Source: an uncultured Clostridium sp.
Lineage (GTDB): Bacteria > Bacillota > Clostridia > Clostridiales > Clostridiaceae
Length of the DNA: 64,000 nt
Direction: 5' to 3'
Assembly (NCBI GenBank): GCA_900543325.1
Contig: UQQU01000006.1
Coordinates: 1 to 64,000 of the forward strand
Shown piece after piece: positions 17,575 to 26,212 of the stretch (positions are counted from its first letter, which is position 1; the number at the start of each line of letters is the position of its first letter). Position numbers and translations under genes: made by a program. The notes below the pieces were generated by a model. The model did not search any database, was not told the origin of the DNA, and saw only the letters and a program-made list of their open reading frames with translations.

Positions 17575-19116
17575 TTATTCAAATTCAATAGTTGCTGGTG
17601 GTTTTCCTGTACAATCGTACATTACTCTGTTAACACCATTAACTTCATTTACTATTCTAGTTGTTACTTTTCCAAGAACTTCCCATGGAAGATCTGCTGA
17701 TTCAGCTGTCATGAAGTCACTTGTAGTTACTGCTCTTAGAGCAATTGCATAATCATAAGTTCTTTCATCACCCATAACTCCAACTGATCTCATATTAGTT
17801 AAAGCTGCAAAGTACTGTCCAATAGATTTATCTAATCCTGCTTTAGCGATTTCTTCTCTGTAAATTGCATCCGCATCTTGAACTATTCTTACCTTTTCAG
17901 CAGTTACTTCTCCAATTATTCTAATACCAAGTCCTGGTCCTGGGAATGGCTGTCTATATACTAATTTTTCTGGTATTCCAAGTTCTAAACCAGCTTTTCT
18001 AACTTCATCTTTAAATAATAATCTTAATGGTTCGATTATTTCTTTAAAATCAACGTAGTCAGGAAGCCCTCCAACATTATGGTGAGATTTAATAACTGCA
18101 GATTCACCTAATCCACTTTCAATTATATCTGGATAAATTGTACCTTGAACTAAAAAGTCTACAGCTCCAATTTTCTTAGCTTCTTCTTCAAATACTCTTA
18201 TAAACTCTTCACCTATAATTTTTCTCTTAGTTTCTGGATCCTCTACTCCAGCTAACTTTTCATAGAATCTTTCTTGAGCATTTACTCTTATGAAGTTTAA
18301 ATCATATTGTCCTTCTGGCCCAAATATAGCTTCAACTTCATCACCTTCATCTTTTCTAAGTAGACCATGGTCAACAAATACGCAAGTTAATTGCTTACCA
18401 ATTGCTTTTGATAAAAGTACTGCTGCAACAGATGAATCAACTCCACCTGATAATGCACATAGTGCCTTACCATTTCCTACTTTTTCTCTTATTTCTTCAA
18501 TTGTCTTTTCAACAAATGAATCCATTTTCCAGTCTCCTGAACATTTACAAATGTTATAAACAAAGTTTGATAACATCTTAGTTCCTTCTACAGTATGCAT
18601 AACTTCTGGGTGGAATTGAACTGCATAAAGATTCTTTTCTTCACATTCCATAGCTGCTACTGGACAAACTGGAGTATTACCTATTATTTTAAATCCTTCT
18701 GGAGATTTTTCAATATAGTCAGTATGACTCATCCAACAAATTGTTGTTTCATGTACATCAGCAAATAATTTTGATTCATTATCAACCTTTACTACTGTTT
18801 TACCATATTCACTTACTGGAGCAGTAGCAACACTTCCTCCAAGAACATGTGCCATAAGTTGTGAACCATAACAAATACCAAGTACAGGTATTCCTAATTC
18901 AAATATTTCTTTATCACATAACGGAGAATTTTCACCATATACACTGTTTGGTCCACCAGTGAATATTATTCCCTTTGGATTCATTTCTTTTATCTTTTCT
19001 ACGCTTAAATTATAAGGATGAACCTCACAATATACATTGCACTCTCTAACTCTTCTTGCAATTAATTGGTTATATTGACCACCAAAGTCAAGTATTAATA
19101 CTAATTCTCTATTCAT
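17575..19116 (-). CDS. guaA: GMP synthase (glutamine-hydrolysing)
   Basis: A 513-residue enzyme that aminates XMP to GMP using ATP and glutamine. The N-terminal class-I glutamine amidotransferase has the nucleophile Cys in GICYGSQLM (about residue 82) and the FHPEV histidine; the synthetase half has the PP-loop SGGVDSS, and the C-terminal dimerisation domain has PFPGPGLGIR. Length is standard. AGGAGGA precedes the ATG. It lies 154 bases after guaB on the same strand with a long RNA hairpin between them, so guaB and guaA may form one riboswitch-controlled unit. Confidence 0.98.
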   Translation of the reverse strand: MNRELVLILDFGGQYNQLIARRVRECNVYCEVHPYNLSVEKIKEMNPKGIIFTGGPNSVYGENSPLCDKEIFELGIPVLGICYGSQLMAHVLGGSVATAPVSEYGKTVVKVDNESKLFADVHETTICWMSHTDYIEKSPEGFKIIGNTPVCPVAAMECEEKNLYAVQFHPEVMHTVEGTKMLSNFVYNICKCSGDWKMDSFVEKTIEEIREKVGNGKALCALSGGVDSSVAAVLLSKAIGKQLTCVFVDHGLLRKDEGDEVEAIFGPEGQYDLNFIRVNAQERFYEKLAGVEDPETKRKIIGEEFIRVFEEEAKKIGAVDFLVQGTIYPDIIESGLGESAVIKSHHNVGGLPDYVDFKEIIEPLRLLFKDEVRKAGLELGIPEKLVYRQPFPGPGLGIRIIGEVTAEKVRIVQDADAIYREEIAKAGLDKSIGQYFAALTNMRSVGVMGDERTYDYAIALRAVTTSDFMTAESADLPWEVLGKVTTRIVNEVNGVNRVMYDCTGKPPATIEFE

Positions 19117-19204
19117 TAGAATCCTCCTAATGTTTTTTCTTTAATTATCTCGTAAAATTATACATTTTTCAACAAAATAGAATTATATTTATTTTTAACT
19201 ATTA

Positions 19205-19253
19205 GATAACAGTCAAGGTTTAAATTCATTTCTGAATTACCTTAACTATCATC
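19205..19253 (-). repeat. Long RNA hairpin between guaB and guaA
   Basis: On the minus strand a 15-pair lower stem (GATGATAGTTAAGGT with ACCTTGACTGTTATC) and a 6-pair upper stem AATTCA/TGAATT are closed by a GAAA tetraloop, with a three-base bulge. Three lower-stem pairs are G-U wobbles that would be mismatches on the other strand, so it is built for the guaB-guaA transcript. No U-tract follows, so termination is unlikely. Confidence 0.65.
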
Positions 19254-19270
19254 TATTTATTAACTTCAAA

Positions 19271-20725
19271 TTATTCTCTAACACTATAATTTGGTGCTTC
19301 TTTAGTAATGTTTATATCATGTGGATGACTTTCTCTTATTCCTGATGCAGTTTGAACAACAAATCCTGCATTTTCATATAAATCTTCTAAAGTCGCCGCT
19401 CCAAGGTATCCCATACCAGATCTTATTCCACCAATTAATTGATATAAAGTATCTGCTACTACACCTTTATAAGCAACTCTACCTTCAACACCTTCTGGAA
19501 CAAATTTCTTAGTTCCATTTTGGAAATATCTATCAGATGAACCTTTTTCCATAGCTCCTAAAGATCCCATTCCTCTATAAACCTTATAGCTTCTTCCTTG
19601 ATATATTTCCATTTCCCCTGGTGCTTCTTCACATCCTGCAAGCATTGATCCCATCATACAAGCACAAGCTCCACCAGCTAAAGCTTTAACTATATCTCCT
19701 GAATATTTAAGTCCACCGTCGGCAATTACTGGCACTCCATATTTTCTTCCTTCTTCAGCACAATCCATAACTGCAGTTAATTGAGGAACACCTACCCCTG
19801 CAACTATTCTTGTTGTACAAATAGATCCTGGTCCAATACCAACTTTTACACAGTCTGCTCCAGCTTCTGCTAAATCTCTTGTAGCTTCTGCAGTTGCAAC
19901 ATTACCAGCAATTATTTGAAGTTCTGGATACTTAGCTTTTATCTTCTTAACTCCTTCAATAACTCCTTTTGAATGACCGTGTGCTGTATCTAATGTAATA
20001 ACGTCAACTTGAGCTTTAACTAAAGCATCAACTCTATCCATCATATCGTTAGTTATACCAACAGATGCTCCACAAAGAAGTCTTCCTCTTGAATCTTTTG
20101 CTGCATTTGGATATGCTCTAACTTTTTCTATATCCTTAATTGTTATAAGACCTTTTAAATTGTTATTTCCATCAACTAAAGGTAATTTTTCAATCTTATG
20201 AGCCTTTAATATTTCTAAAGCTTCCTCTAAAGTAGTTCCTTCTGGAGCTGTTACTAAAGGACTTTTTGTCATAACATCTGAAACCATTTTATCGTAGTTT
20301 GTTTCAAAAACTATGTCTCTGTTAGTTATGATACCAACTAATTGAGTTCCTCTTGTTACTGGAACTCCTGAGATTCTATATTGAGCCATTAAATCTAATG
20401 CTTCTCTTACAGTATGGTCTTCATTTAAGAATATTGGATCTGTAATTACTCCATTTTCTTGTCTTTTAACTCTATCAACTTCTCTTGCTTGGTCTTCTAT
20501 TGGCATATTTTTGTGGATAATTCCGATTCCACCTTCTCTAGCCATAGCTATCGCCATTTTTGATTCAGTAACTGTATCCATACTTGCACTCATTAGAGGA
20601 ATATTTAATGTTATTGTTTTTGTTAATTGAGTTTTTAAACTAACTTGGTGTGGTAAAACCTCTGATTTGTTTGGTACTAATAATACATCATCAAATGTGT
20701 AAGCTGTTTTTAATATTCTTGCCAT
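19271..20725 (-). CDS. guaB: IMP dehydrogenase
   Basis: A 484-residue enzyme that oxidises IMP to XMP with NAD+, the committed step to guanine nucleotides. The barrel starts with TFDDVLLVPNKSEVLP; two CBS domains occupy about residues 95-210, where purine nucleotides bind in the family; the catalytic Cys is in GIGPGSICTTR (about 300), followed by the GSLGAMEKGSSDRY flap region. AGGAGA precedes the ATG. Upstream are a sigma-A promoter, a guanine riboswitch and a terminator, so guanine should repress it. Direct repeats that resemble PurR boxes flank the aptamer. Confidence 0.98.
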   Translation of the reverse strand: MARILKTAYTFDDVLLVPNKSEVLPHQVSLKTQLTKTITLNIPLMSASMDTVTESKMAIAMAREGGIGIIHKNMPIEDQAREVDRVKRQENGVITDPIFLNEDHTVREALDLMAQYRISGVPVTRGTQLVGIITNRDIVFETNYDKMVSDVMTKSPLVTAPEGTTLEEALEILKAHKIEKLPLVDGNNNLKGLITIKDIEKVRAYPNAAKDSRGRLLCGASVGITNDMMDRVDALVKAQVDVITLDTAHGHSKGVIEGVKKIKAKYPELQIIAGNVATAEATRDLAEAGADCVKVGIGPGSICTTRIVAGVGVPQLTAVMDCAEEGRKYGVPVIADGGLKYSGDIVKALAGGACACMMGSMLAGCEEAPGEMEIYQGRSYKVYRGMGSLGAMEKGSSDRYFQNGTKKFVPEGVEGRVAYKGVVADTLYQLIGGIRSGMGYLGAATLEDLYENAGFVVQTASGIRESHPHDINITKEAPNYSVRE

Positions 20726-20810
20726 ACTTAATCTCTCCTATCATTATTATTTGTGTGTTTATGTATATAATAAACGAAATTCTTATTTAGTTATCTTGGA
20801 GCCAGCTAAA

Positions 20811-20862
20811 TAAAAATAAGCATATTAAGTCCGCTATCTATAAGTGAACATTAATATGCTTT
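20811..20862 (-). terminator. Riboswitch-controlled terminator before guaB
   Basis: Stem AAGCATATTAA/TTAATATGCTT followed by ATTTTTATTT on the minus strand, 42 bases downstream of the guanine aptamer and about 85 bases before the guaB ATG. This is the expression platform. Confidence 0.8.
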
Positions 20863-20872
20863 TTCTTTACAC

Positions 20873-20885
20873 ATTATTCGTGTTT
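20873..20885 (-). promoter_or_regulatory. PurBox-like direct repeat, promoter-distal copy
   Basis: AAACACGAATAAT on the minus strand, identical over 13 bases to the copy at 20976-20988. It resembles the Bacillus PurBox AWWWCCGAACWWT at 10 of 13 positions. Binding by PurR is inferred. Confidence 0.35.
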
Positions 20886-20903
20886 AGGTAAATATATTAA
20901 ATT

Positions 20904-20970
20904 CACTCATAGATGAAAATTTAAGGTTTTCAGTAGAAACACCCTGCCATATTCAGGGTTTATATGAGTT
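20904..20970 (-). promoter_or_regulatory. Guanine (purine) riboswitch aptamer upstream of guaB
   Basis: Minus-strand sequence shows the purine aptamer in order: P1 5' strand ACTCATAT, P2 ACCCTG/CAGGGT with loop AATATGG, the core GTTTCTAC, P3 with a CTTAAAT loop, and J3/1-P1 CTATGAGTG. The base equivalent to position 74 is C, which selects guanine and hypoxanthine over adenine. Ligand binding should favour the downstream terminator. Confidence 0.93.
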
Positions 20971-20975
20971 GTTTT

Positions 20976-20988
20976 ATTATTCGTGTTT
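20976..20988 (-). promoter_or_regulatory. PurBox-like direct repeat, promoter-proximal copy
   Basis: Second copy of AAACACGAATAAT, 15 bases downstream of the -10 and close to the expected transcription start, a good position for a repressor. The two copies flank the aptamer in the same orientation. Confidence 0.35.
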
Positions 20989-21002
20989 TTTTGCTTTTTA
21001 TT

Positions 21003-21031
21003 ATTATAGTTTATACAATATAGCTTGTCAA
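21003..21031 (-). promoter_or_regulatory. Promoter of the guaB riboswitch transcript
   Basis: Full-consensus sigma-A promoter on the minus strand: TTGACA (21026-21031), 17-base spacer, TATAAT (21003-21008). The remaining stretch to 21275 is very AT-rich and I see nothing else in it. Confidence 0.88.
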
Positions 21032-21275
21032 TACACCAATTTTAATTAAAAAATATCAATAATATATTTTTCTATATAATAAAATATTTTTATCATAAAA
21101 TTTAATTCTCATTATTTTATATTTAATTATTATTAATATTTAATTTATGACAATTTCTACTTTATAATAAATTTATTTTTTTCATTTTTTAAAATTAAAT
21201 CTAATCTTATTATTTTATCTCTTTAAAGATTTATTTTAATAATCCTATATTTTTATTATTTAATTTAATACCATA

Positions 21276-22019
21276 CTAAAAGCTTTTAAAATACATTTCT
21301 ATTAGTGAACTTCCATAAAGGCATGCTATTATTCCTCCAATTGCTAAATAAGGTCCAAAGGCTATTTCAGATTCTTTATCCTTAAGTTTAAAAATTAAAA
21401 TGAAACCAGCTACAATTCCGCCAAGAATTATAGCTATAAATAAAGTAACTATAATACCTTTAATTCCCAAAAACAATCCACAAATCAATGCAATATCAAT
21501 ATCCCCTTCACCCATACCATGCGTTAAAATAACTATAAGATATATAACTCCAAATCCAATAAATCCACCAGCTACATAATCCCAAGGTATTGATTTAGTT
21601 TCTATGCACTCCAAAGCAAGAAATAATACTCCTGCTATTACACCAAATATAACTGTTGAGTTATAAACATATTTAGTTTCAAGATCAATAAAGCCTATTA
21701 CTATTAATAATGATGCAAATAAGCAGAACTTAAAGCAATCTACCGTAAATCCAAATTTAATATAAATCAATAAATACAAACATGCGTTTAAAGCTTCAAT
21801 TAATGGATATTTTATAGATATCTTCTCCTTACATTTCCTACATCTACCACCTGAAAATACATAACTAAAAATAGGTATCAAATCTTTAAGCTTTAAATTA
21901 TATCCACAACTTATACATTGTGACTGTGGAAAAGATATTGATTCTTCTCTAACAATCCTATATATGCAGACATTTAAAAAACTCCCTATAATTAATCCTA
22001 ATAATATTACTAAAATCAT
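21276..22019 (-). CDS. Type IV prepilin peptidase (A24 family)
   Basis: A 247-residue polytopic membrane aspartic protease that cleaves and often N-methylates type IV prepilins. The N-terminal domain has two CxxC pairs (CISCGYNL and CRKCKEKI), and the membrane core has the second catalytic aspartate in GEGDIDIAL and the first in FIDLETKYVYN. About seven membrane segments are visible. AAGGAG precedes the ATG at a slightly long spacing. No pilin, ATPase or assembly genes are near, so it serves a pilus or competence system encoded elsewhere. A 16-bp perfect inverted repeat lies just upstream. Confidence 0.92.
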   Translation of the reverse strand: MILVILLGLIIGSFLNVCIYRIVREESISFPQSQCISCGYNLKLKDLIPIFSYVFSGGRCRKCKEKISIKYPLIEALNACLYLLIYIKFGFTVDCFKFCLFASLLIVIGFIDLETKYVYNSTVIFGVIAGVLFLALECIETKSIPWDYVAGGFIGFGVIYLIVILTHGMGEGDIDIALICGLFLGIKGIIVTLFIAIILGGIVAGFILIFKLKDKESEIAFGPYLAIGGIIACLYGSSLIEMYFKSF

Positions 22020-22046
22020 TTCAATTATTACTCCTTAACATAATAA

Positions 22047-22086
22047 AATATTACTTAATTAATAATATTGTTAATTAAGTAATATT
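22047..22086. repeat. 16-bp perfect inverted repeat upstream of the prepilin peptidase gene
   Basis: AATATTACTTAATTAA and its exact complement are separated by 8 bases (22047-22062 and 22071-22086), 27 bases before the start codon. With no U-tract, it could be an operator or a hairpin in the 5' leader. Confidence 0.5.
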
Positions 22087-22177
22087 AACTAATTCTCAAT
22101 TTAGTCATTATACCATTATTTGGTTTTATTTTCTATAATTTATTATAATATATGCAATCTAAATTCTTATACTAAAA

Positions 22178-22207
22178 TAAAAAGAGGATCCAAATCTGAA
22201 TCCTCCT
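22178..22207 (-). terminator. Terminator after groEL
   Basis: Nine-pair stem AAGGAGGAT/ATCCTCTTT with a 10-base loop, running into TTTTTATTTT on the minus strand. Confidence 0.8.
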
Positions 22208-22249
22208 TATTTATACACAATTATAAATATTATTTACTTTCGCACTTAA

Positions 22250-23878
22250 TTAGTACATTCCATCCATTCCACCCATTCCCGGTGCACCTGGCATTGGAGC
22301 TTCTTTTTGTGGAATATCAACAACAGCTGCTTCTGTTGTTAAGAATGTTGATGCTACAGATGCTGCATTTTGAAGTGCACTTCTTGTAACCTTAGTTGGA
22401 TCAACTATTCCAACCTTAAGCATATTTACATATTCATCATGTAATGCATCGTATCCCATTCCAGCCTCAGAATTTTTAATTCTTTCTATAATTACAGAAC
22501 CTTCAACTCCTGCATTAGTAGCTATTTGTCTCATTGGTTCTTCTAATGCTCTAACTATGATATTTATACCAACTTGTGTATCAGCAACATCTGACTTTAA
22601 TTCTGCAACTTTGTTAATTACATTAACATAAGCAGTTCCACCACCTGGTACTATACCTTCTTCAACTGCAGCCTTAGTAGCAGCTAAAGCATCTTCAATT
22701 CTAAGCTTTCTTTCTTTAAGTTCTGTTTCTGTAGCAGCACCAACTTTTATTACTGCAACTCCACCAGAAAGCTTAGCTAATCTTTCTTGTAATTTTTCTT
22801 TATCAAATTCAGAAGTAGTTTCTTCTATTTGACTTCTTATTTGATTAACTCTTTCCTTAATAGCATTACTATCTCCTCTACCATTTACAATAGTAGTATT
22901 ATCTTTAGTTATTTTAACGCTTTCTGCTTGCCCTAACATTTCTAAAGTAGTTTCTTTTAAATCTCTTCCTAATTCTTCAGAAATTACTTGACCACCTGTT
23001 AAAATAGCTATATCTTGAAGCATTTCTTTTCTTCTATCACCAAATCCAGGAGCCTTAACAGCAACACAATTGAATGTTCCTCTTAATTTATTAACTACTA
23101 ATGTAGCCATTGCTTCTCCTTCAATATCTTCAGCAATTATTAATAACTTCTTACCTGCTTGAACAATTTGTTCTAATACAGGTAATATTTCTTGTATGTT
23201 TGTAATCTTCTTATCAGTTATTAAGATAAGTGGATTATCTAATATAGCTTCCATTTTTTCTGTATCTGTTACCATGTAAGCAGAAACATATCCTCTATCA
23301 AATTGCATACCTTCAACAACATCTAATTCAGTACCCATTGATTTAGATTCTTCAACAGTGATAACTCCTTCGTTACCTACCTTTTCCATAGCATCTGAAA
23401 TAAGTTGACCTATTTCATAATCAGCTGCTGAAATAGCTGCAACTCTAGCTATATCCTCTTTACCGCTAACAGGTTTAGATATTTCTAATATTTCTTTAAC
23501 TGCTGTATCTACAGCTGTTCTTATACCATTTCTAAGTAACATTGGATTTGCACCAGCTGTTACATTTTTTAAACCTTCTCTTATAATAGCTTGAGCTAAA
23601 AGAGTAGCTGTAGTAGTACCGTCACCTGCAACATCATTAGTCTTTGTTGCAACTTCCTTAACTAACTGAGCTCCCATATTTTCATATGGATCTTCTAATT
23701 CTATTTCTCTTGCAATTGAAACACCATCATTAGTTATAAGTGGTGAACCAAACTTCTTATCTAAAACTACATTTCTACCTTTAGGTCCTAAAGTAACCTT
23801 AACTGTATCTGCTAATTTATCAACACCAACTTGCATTGCTCTTCTAGCTTCTTCACCAAATTGAATCATTTTTGCCAT
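22250..23878 (-). CDS. groEL: Chaperonin GroEL (Hsp60)
   Basis: A 542-residue ATP-dependent chaperonin that forms a double ring and folds proteins with the GroES lid. Visible signatures: LGPKGRNVVLDKKFGSP, AGDGTTTATLLAQAI, AAVEEGIVPGGGTAY, and the C-terminal Gly-Met tail (GAPGMGGMDGMY). GGGAGG precedes the ATG. It lies 17 bases after groES in one operon controlled by CIRCE. Confidence 0.99.
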   Translation of the reverse strand: MAKMIQFGEEARRAMQVGVDKLADTVKVTLGPKGRNVVLDKKFGSPLITNDGVSIAREIELEDPYENMGAQLVKEVATKTNDVAGDGTTTATLLAQAIIREGLKNVTAGANPMLLRNGIRTAVDTAVKEILEISKPVSGKEDIARVAAISAADYEIGQLISDAMEKVGNEGVITVEESKSMGTELDVVEGMQFDRGYVSAYMVTDTEKMEAILDNPLILITDKKITNIQEILPVLEQIVQAGKKLLIIAEDIEGEAMATLVVNKLRGTFNCVAVKAPGFGDRRKEMLQDIAILTGGQVISEELGRDLKETTLEMLGQAESVKITKDNTTIVNGRGDSNAIKERVNQIRSQIEETTSEFDKEKLQERLAKLSGGVAVIKVGAATETELKERKLRIEDALAATKAAVEEGIVPGGGTAYVNVINKVAELKSDVADTQVGINIIVRALEEPMRQIATNAGVEGSVIIERIKNSEAGMGYDALHDEYVNMLKVGIVDPTKVTRSALQNAASVASTFLTTEAAVVDIPQKEAPMPGAPGMGGMDGMY

Positions 23879-23895
23879 AATATTTTACCTCCCAA

Positions 23896-24180
23896 CTATT
23901 CTACTATTGCTAATATATCATCTTGTTTTAAAATTATATATTCTTCACCGTCAACCTTTACGTCTGTCCCTGCATATTTAGAATATAATACCTTGTTTCC
24001 AACTTCTACGTCCATAGGAACTCTCTTACCTTCTACCATTGCCCCAGGTCCTATTGCAACAACCTTTGCTTCTTGTGGTTGCTCCTTTGCTGTTCCTGTT
24101 AAAAGTATTCCACTCTTTGTAGTTGTTTCAGCCTCTAATTTTTGTATTACCACTCTATCACCTAATGGCTTTATATTCAT
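23896..24180 (-). CDS. groES: Co-chaperonin GroES (Hsp10)
   Basis: A 94-residue lid subunit of the chaperonin. The start MNIKPLGDRVVIQKLE, the mobile-loop region SGILLTGTAKEQP and the IVAIGPG-like core VVAIGPGAMVEGKR are typical. AGGAGGG precedes the ATG. First gene of the groESL operon, with a CIRCE element in its leader, so heat shock should relieve HrcA repression. Confidence 0.99.
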   Translation of the reverse strand: MNIKPLGDRVVIQKLEAETTTKSGILLTGTAKEQPQEAKVVAIGPGAMVEGKRVPMDVEVGNKVLYSKYAGTDVKVDGEEYIILKQDDILAIVE

Positions 24181-24206
24181 AAATAAACCCTCCTATATTT
24201 TCATTA

Positions 24207-24233
24207 TTAGCACTCACCTCATTAGAGTGCTAA
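24207..24233 (-). promoter_or_regulatory. CIRCE operator (HrcA-binding site)
   Basis: TTAGCACTC, nine bases, GAGTGCTAA: an exact match to the CIRCE consensus, between the promoter and the groES start codon. Confidence 0.97.
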
Positions 24234-24246
24234 CATCTTTATATTT

Positions 24247-24275
24247 ATAATATAATTTTAGTTGCAATCTTTCAA
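24247..24275 (-). promoter_or_regulatory. Promoter of groES-groEL
   Basis: -35 TTGAAA (24270-24275), 17-base spacer, -10 TATTAT (24247-24252) on the minus strand, placing the start just before CIRCE. The rest of the gap up to 24411 shows no further feature. Confidence 0.65.
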
Positions 24276-24411
24276 CAATTACTTTCTATATTATTACCTT
24301 ACTAAGGTCAAATATTACTAATTATTCTAATTTATTTTCACTTTACTTTGATTTCCATTATTTTTCTAATGTTTTTCTATATATAAGATAATATTTTATT
24401 TCATATATAAA

Positions 24412-24449
24412 AGCTATGAATTTACTTTAAAATTTCTAAACTCATAGCT
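24412..24449 (-). terminator. Weak terminator after the [FeFe] hydrogenase-like gene
   Basis: Eight-pair stem AGCTATGA/TCATAGCT with a long AT-rich loop, followed by TTTATAT on the minus strand. Confidence 0.5.
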
Positions 24450-24491
24450 AGTTATAATTTTTCAAATTTCCCTTTTCTCTAAGAAAATTAT

Positions 24492-25979
24492 TTATCTTTC
24501 CAAATTGACATCCTCAAATTTATCAAGAGTTTCATTTTTAAGAACTGCCTTAATAGTTGTTCCATTGTTTATTTTAGTAAATGCTGCTTTTGCCCTAAGT
24601 GGTGGTACTATTGTTCCTGCTCCATTAATACATCCGCCTTCACACATCATACCTTCAATAAAGTTTCCAGGTAATTTTCCCATTTTAGCAAGCATCATTG
24701 TCTTTTTACAATCAAGTCCTGATACTTGAACTGGCTTAAACTCAACCTGTACTCCTGAATCTTGTACATAATTCTTAATAGCTGCTGTTAATCCACCAGC
24801 TGCACCAAATCCTCTTCCAAATACAGATGCATCATTAACATTTTCTTCTTCACACTGAAATGGGTTAACATCAAATGCTTCAAATAAAGCGAGTAATTCT
24901 TCAAAAGTTAATACATAATCAACAGCATCAGCTATTCCAATTCTAACTGCCTCACCCTTCTTAGCTGTACAAGGACCTATAAATACAACTTTTGCCTCTG
25001 GGTCATTTTTCTTTATAAATCTAGCAGCTGCAACCATTGGAGAAACTGTTCCAGAAATTCTATCTTTTTCAGTTGGATTAACTTTTTCAATGAAATTCAA
25101 GAAACCTGGACAACATGAGTTTGTCATGTATTTATCCCCATTTTCCATTCTTTCTACAAATTCATTAGCTTCATGAACTGTAACTGCATCAGCTCCCAAT
25201 GCTGCTTCTATCATATCTTCGAATCCAAGTGCTTTAATAGCATTTCTAACTTTTCCATAATTCATAGTTGGTCCAAATTGTCCTGTTATAGCAGGTGCAA
25301 CTACTGCATACATCTTTCTCTTTCTACCTAACCTCTTAGCAACTGGAACTATTAAACTCTTATCTGAAATAGCTCCAAATGGACATGATCTCATACATGA
25401 ACCACAATTAACACACATTTCTTCTTTAATCATAGCCCTTCTATCATCTGGATTTATGTCTAAAGCTCCAGTTGGACATGATCTCTTACATGGTCTCATA
25501 ACCTCTGATATTGCATCATAAGGACATGCTTTTTTACATCCTCCACACTCTTTACATAATTCTTGATTTATATATGCTCGTCCATTAACAATTGTTATAG
25601 CCCCAAAATTACATGCTCCTTGACATCTGTGTGCAATACAATTTCTACATGAATCTGTTACATTAAATTTATTTATAGGACATCTATCACAGGCTGCTTC
25701 TATAACATAAATAATTTGCTCATCTGGTCTAATATCAATTAGTGATTCTTCTGCATTATCACCATTTGCTAAATATCCAGCTGCGAGCTTAGCTCTTTCT
25801 AAAACTATAGCCCTTTCTTTATAAACACAACATCTATATTGTGCTACATCTCCCTTAATAACCTCATATGGAACTTTTTCAATACTTTCTAAAGTAATAT
25901 TATCATCTTTAGCAAGCCTTGCAACCTCTGTTAATACCTCATGCTTTAATTTTTTAAGCTGAGTTTCAAACTTAAACAT
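24492..25979 (-). CDS. [FeFe] hydrogenase-like protein with ferredoxin domains
   Basis: A 495-residue cytoplasmic iron-sulfur protein. The N-terminal third has clusters of cysteines (CDRCPIN, CRNCIAHRCQGAC, CKECGGCKKACP, CVNCGSCMRSCP) for several [4Fe-4S] centres. The C-terminal domain has the H-cluster motifs: L1 NSCCPGF, L2 GPCTAKKGE and L3 MCEGGCINGAG. The changes from the group-A pattern (GAG rather than GGGQP after L3) suggest a group-B-type clostridial hydrogenase or related enzyme, of which few are characterised. It could evolve or take up H2 or act in electron bifurcation or sensing. AGGGGAG precedes the ATG. Two palindromes lie upstream. Confidence 0.88.
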   Translation of the reverse strand: MFKFETQLKKLKHEVLTEVARLAKDDNITLESIEKVPYEVIKGDVAQYRCCVYKERAIVLERAKLAAGYLANGDNAEESLIDIRPDEQIIYVIEAACDRCPINKFNVTDSCRNCIAHRCQGACNFGAITIVNGRAYINQELCKECGGCKKACPYDAISEVMRPCKRSCPTGALDINPDDRRAMIKEEMCVNCGSCMRSCPFGAISDKSLIVPVAKRLGRKRKMYAVVAPAITGQFGPTMNYGKVRNAIKALGFEDMIEAALGADAVTVHEANEFVERMENGDKYMTNSCCPGFLNFIEKVNPTEKDRISGTVSPMVAAARFIKKNDPEAKVVFIGPCTAKKGEAVRIGIADAVDYVLTFEELLALFEAFDVNPFQCEEENVNDASVFGRGFGAAGGLTAAIKNYVQDSGVQVEFKPVQVSGLDCKKTMMLAKMGKLPGNFIEGMMCEGGCINGAGTIVPPLRAKAAFTKINNGTTIKAVLKNETLDKFEDVNLER

Positions 25980-26070
25980 ATCACCACTCCCCTCTCCTGT
26001 ATACCAATTCTAATTATACAACATTTTACCATTTATGCCCACTTTTCATAATATTCTGATAATTTTATTT

Positions 26071-26089
26071 ATGTAAATTACTTTTACAT
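26071..26089. promoter_or_regulatory. Inverted repeat in the hydrogenase promoter region
   Basis: ATGTAAA, five bases, TTTACAT, 92 bases before the start codon. It overlaps a TATAAT on the minus strand (26088-26093). The TGTAA...TTACA form resembles the variable cre described for clostridial CcpA; assignment is inferred. Confidence 0.4.
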
Positions 26090-26100
26090 TATAAAACATA

Positions 26101-26134
26101 TTTTTAATATAATAATCAATTATTATATTAAAAA
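26101..26134. repeat. 34-bp perfect palindrome upstream of the hydrogenase gene
   Basis: TTTTTAATATAATAAT is followed by two bases and its exact complement. It contains only A and T in the arms, so it could be an operator, a cruciform-prone site, or chance in AT-rich DNA. Confidence 0.4.
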
Positions 26135-26163
26135 TCTAAAAAACTTTTTATTATTTATATATA

Positions 26164-26198
26164 AAAAAGCCCTATGAAATATAAATTCATAAGACTCA
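26164..26198 (-). terminator. Terminator after the M28 peptidase gene
   Basis: Stem AGTCTTATGAAT/ATTTCATAGGGCT with a short loop, then TTTTTTAT on the minus strand. Confidence 0.8.
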
Positions 26199-26212
26199 TT
26201 AAATCTAAAGTT

